NCBI GenBank assembly: GCA_036429605.1
Contig: CM071590.1
Coordinates: forward strand, 2,294,001-2,358,000
DNA from: Cladobotryum mycophilum
Taxonomy: Eukaryota; Ascomycota; Sordariomycetes; Hypocreales; Hypocreaceae
Reading direction: 5' to 3'
Length of the DNA: 64,000 bases
The notes below the pieces were generated by a model that saw only the letters and a list, made by a program, of their open reading frames with translations, did not search any database and was not told where the DNA came from. Every line of letters begins with the position of its first letter. Positions within the stretch are counted from its first letter, which is position 1. A program made the translations under genes and the position numbers. This document shows, one piece after another, positions 60,530 to 64,000 of the stretch.

Positions 60530-61757
60530 ACCCCCTACATTCCTCTCACGTCAGTCTCAGTTCTAGCGCTTTAGGGTAGGATATTACACAGGTCATGGGA
60601 TCAAGACAACGATATGGAGTGCGTGCAATAGTCTTTTGTAAGGAGACCTACTTATCATCATTATGCGTTGTGTCAACGGTCCTGATTGTTTAACGCTATC
60701 GTCGAGACGTTTGAATTATATTATATTGTAGTCTCTTGGTATTTCCTAGACAAGTGAAGAAGATTCACCCCCATGCCCATGACCAGTTCGTCACGGAAGA
60801 ATGAGGAAGGCCATTATGACACAAGAGGTGGCTTGATGAGTGATGATGGGAGATCCGGAAGAGCCCGGAGAGGAAGAAGCGGCAGAAGCTATCCACTGGC
60901 CAATTCGGGGTTGCATTGCCGCCTTGGAAGCATGTCCGCACCGCCCGCACGTTGTTTTATTAATCTCCATGCTTAAAGACGATGATGCATTCGGACTGCA
61001 GCAAGTGTTTCGGATTACTAACAAAACTGTCATGCATATGCATCGGACAAAGTATTCTCTGCACACCTGGGCTATTTGTTGGCGCGCTGAATGGAATCAT
61101 GCCCCGGGGCTTCCTTGGCGAGAGCGAGCTGGAACGACCACTAAAATTAGCGCTCTCAGTGCCAGGGTTTTAGTGGCTTCCAGCGGGTTGGCTGTTAATT
61201 CCAGGGCGGGCCAGGACGCCCCCAACAATGCCATTATTGGCTGTGACGTCAGGAGACTTTTGGCCTGGACCTAGGCAGGTCTGAATGAATGCGGACCTCG
61301 CGACCCCACGATAAGCTTCCCAATGTCCGCCCGCAGAAACCAAGACAAGCAACGCAGGGCTTACCTCTATAATTAATACTACGATTATTATTATTATTAT
61401 TATTGCTATTATTTCTCCTTCTCCTTCTCCCTCAAATACCCAGGAGCTTCTACATATTATTTCTCTTGACCCTGAATGATTTCCATGTTGGCATAGCAAT
61501 TGGAGTCTTCTTCTTCTTCTCTTTCTCCTCGTTCCACCGGGTTGCCTGTTTGTGCTTTTGTTGACGGAGCTGTCCATGGAACTGTCGTTGGTATAAGCTG
61601 TGCTTCTTTAGCTTGGTGCCCTAGTATCGAAACTACCGAAAACTCCGTTTTACATAATCTTTATCTTCTACTTTTATTTATTCCGCTTGAACGATAACGA
61701 GAACGAACGAACGAACAAACAAACCAAAAGTTCGGCTTGCTTCACTCGATACCGGAA
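60530..61757. other. Intergenic region downstream of the PKS
   Basis: 3' flank of the PKS and 5' flank of the DUF3074 gene. It has an (ATT)n run and CTTCTT/CTTCTC tracts. A 144-codon open frame at 60,840-61,274 has no family similarity and is not supported. Confidence 0.6.
61384..61404. repeat. (ATT)n trinucleotide repeat
   Basis: About seven ATT units in the upstream flank of the DUF3074 gene. Confidence 0.85.
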
Positions 61758-63718
61758 ATGGGAAGCCATCACGAGCCATTCCTCGCCCTCGGCCCCATAG
61801 ATTGGGATGATGTGCCGGTCGATAGTCTGAAGCCGTTCCTGGACGGCATCTTCGCCGATGCCCAAACCGTCATCGAATCTATTCCCTCGCCCACGATAAT
61901 AAGTGCAGTCACCGGAAGAGCGCGCTCACAGACCGATTCGGCCGTCCTCGTAGCCGATATCCAAAAGATACACTCCCAACGCCAGTCAGGTGCCTCGCTA
62001 GCCACCGCCCAACAGCTTCGCAAAGAATGGAAAGAGGTAAAAGTAAACGTCAATCCCATGGGGATCAGCGTGTACAAGCTCGCTGCCAAGGACGGCAAAG
62101 GATCCTGGTTTGCCAGGAGAAGCGTCCACGAGGGCTTGACCTTTGACTCGTGGAAAACTGGGCTTGAGAAGGAGTTCCCCGAGACGATGAAGTTTCAATC
62201 AGGACCGGGCAGTGGTAACATACGAGGCATCGGGGCCGACAAGAGAGTTGAGAGTCAGCTCATTGACGGCTCTGGCCATTTGAGCGGTAGGTTTGCCCCA
62301 TACCATGTTATTGATCTTCCCTTTCGCCAACTTGCTAACTCTTTGGCAGTCTTTCAATTATCTGCGCAGTTTCCAGGTCCTACAGCTCCGAGAGACTTCA
62401 TCACACTTCTCTTGACCTCCGACAACTCCCAACAACACAATGGAAATTCGAGGCCGCTGAGACAATACGTGATTGTTTCGAAGCCCTGCACTCATCCCGA
62501 ATGTCCTAATCGACAAGGAATTATCCGAGGCCAGTACGAGTCTGTTGAGATTATCAGAGAGGTGCCTATCGAGCGGGACCCCTTGGTTACCGGGAGATCA
62601 CTGTCATCGACTGACCTGAGTACCGATGAGAGCCGACGAACTGGTGCCGAATCTGGTCAGGCTCAAATGACAGCTATTGAGTGGCTTATGGTGACCCGGA
62701 GTGACCCAGGAGGCAGCGTTCCGCGCTTCATGGTCGAGAAAGGCACACCACCTGGAATCGTTGGCGACGCCGGCAAGTTTGTTAATTGGATAACCGAAAA
62801 GTCAAAGGATAACTTTGCGACATCTGATGATGCTAACCCGCAAACAGACGCCGCGACGGGAAATGATGGCCAAAACAATATACAAAAAATACCTTCTATC
62901 CGAGAACCTGATAGTGCTCAGCAACAGGAGGGGCAGGACGAAAATATTCCGAGTAGCAACGGCATCTATGGCATAATAAGCGGAATATATGGGGTTGCAT
63001 CTTCAGTTGTCGCCAGCGGTTTCCGGCAGTTTAGCAGTCCCGCTGGTAGTAACGCTAGCCAGGAGAGCTTGCATGAAATGACAGAGGGGCTCGAGGATGA
63101 TGATGACGATGATCAAACAGTGTCAAGCGAGACCTCGTCCATACGCACTTTTGCTTCCGCTCTCGAGAAGAGCTTGACAGAGGAACAACGTGCTCAAAGC
63201 CTTGCCGGAAGTAATTCAGATGAGTCCAAAGCTCAGAATCAATCGCTTGAAAGGGAGCTCAGGAAACTCCAAGAAAGACGCCGCAAACTGGACGAAAAGG
63301 CTATCCAGATGCAGGAGCGTCTAGAATCGAAGCGTCGCGGGGGAAAGAGAAGGACGAGGCATCGGTAGCCAAGATGCGCGAGAAGCACGAGAAGGAACTG
63401 GCCAAGCAGGAAGCAAAGTACAAGCGCGAGCTGCAAAAGCTAGAAGAGAAGCGCGAGCAGGAGGAGCGAAAAGCCGAGGCACGGAGGCGCAAGAATGTTG
63501 AGAAGGAAGAGAAGCTCACTCTGAGCCTTGAGCTGGAGAAGGCCAGGGCCGAGAGGGATGTTGCGCTGAAGCAGATTGAGATTCTTAAGAGCCAGGTGGG
63601 CGAGCTGCAGGCGCAGAATACGATGCTGGTGGCTAAGATGGGGAGGCTGGGAGGTATCGATAGGACGAATTCGTCGGACTCGAAAGGCTCGGGGGTGGCA
63701 AGCACGAAATCGGGATGA
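61758..63718 (+). CDS. DUF3074 START-like protein with C-terminal coiled coil (apparent frameshift)
   Basis: The start is the ATG at 61758 (MGSHHEPFLALGPIDW). An intron at 62287-62349 (GTAGGT, branch GCTAAC, CAG) is 63 nt with no stop, so the frame reads through it either way. Residues about 80-360 form the DUF3074 domain, a START-like lipid-binding fold of unknown ligand: WKEVKVNVNPMGISVYKLAAKDGKGSWFARRS, then PRDFITLLL, YVIVSKPC, RGQYESVEIIREVP and IEWLMVTRSDPGGSVPRF. A Ser/Asp-rich linker leads to a coiled coil. The frame stops at 63368, but the coiled coil continues one frame over (KEKDEASVAKMREKHEKELAKQ... QNTMLVAKMGRL) to 63718; one base is missing at the G5 run 63339-63343. The continuing frame matches the family's usual end, so the gene was probably whole. 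Confidence 0.85.
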
Positions 63719-64000
63719 TGAGGCAGCAAAATGGATAGACCTTTTCTTCTTCTTTTTTTATGTACTCATGATGATAATGTAGCACGGATTGGGAAAGCAG
63801 AGTATGGCGTTTTGGCAAGGGGGAGTTGGTCTGGGTCAAATTATCAACATACCAAAACAGAGTTTCAGGGGGGGGGGGGTCAAGGCTGGCGATGATGATT
63901 GAATTGACTTATTCTTTTTTCTCTTTCTCTTCTTCTTTCCTTCTTGTCTATTTGGTTCTAGATGTCTACTAATGCTCCTGTAAGTAGCTTGGATACCCTG
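63719..64000. other. 3' flank to window edge
   Basis: 3' flank of the DUF3074 gene, with a run of about ten G near 63,870 and a CTTTCTTCTT pyrimidine tract. The window ends without another gene being recognisable. Confidence 0.6.

Noticed and set aside
60840..61274. 144-codon open frame between PKS and DUF3074 gene
   Set aside because: No family similarity, irregular composition, no intron or start context; not a tailoring enzyme.

Overview
The window is nuclear DNA of a filamentous ascomycete, most likely a Sordariomycete and probably Hypocreales. The evidence is short spliceosomal introns of about 50-110 nt with GTAAGT-like donors and CTAAC-type branch points, dense microsatellites, pyrimidine-rich leaders, an iterative fungal polyketide synthase, and fungal-only families (DUF1770, DUF3074, HAL4/SAT4 kinase, SIP3/LAM). 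The species cannot be named from sequence alone. Spliced genes below were assembled by eye from frame continuity, splice sites and family similarity.

Layout. (1) 1-24 kb is gene-poor: a CaMKK/SNF1-activating-type kinase cut by the left edge, a HAL4/SAT4-type kinase behind an 8.6 kb non-coding stretch, one uncharacterised disordered protein, and a 6.5 kb gap ending in a tRNA-Lys(UUU). (2) 24-50.6 kb is a dense housekeeping block: RPC19 (Pol I/III), complex I 14.8 kDa subunit, BUD31, a C2H2 zinc-finger protein, a 5'-truncated homocitrate synthase pseudogene, an EST1/SMG7-like NMD factor, adenosine kinase, ribosomal protein uL2 (with a GC-AG intron), a probable chromatin protein with a WHIM-like motif, a DUF1770 protein, eRF1, and a large SIP3/LAM lipid-transfer protein. 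(3) 50.6-64 kb holds a solitary highly-reducing-type iterative PKS, with AT-rich DNA upstream, followed by a DUF3074 START-like protein with a coiled-coil tail.

The PKS is the most interesting item. KS, AT, C-methyltransferase, KR and ACP motifs look intact. The DH has lost its catalytic His (Asn) and probably its Asp (Glu), and the ER nucleotide-binding glycines are gone. No tailoring, transporter or regulator gene lies beside it in the window. A perfect 10-bp inverted repeat about 225-265 bp upstream of its start is a candidate regulator site.

Three genes (left-edge kinase, PKS KR domain, DUF3074 protein) each show an apparent one-base loss at a short homopolymer, two of them at G5 runs. 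This pattern is at least as likely to reflect homopolymer errors in the assembly as real mutations, and it should be settled before any of these genes is called broken.
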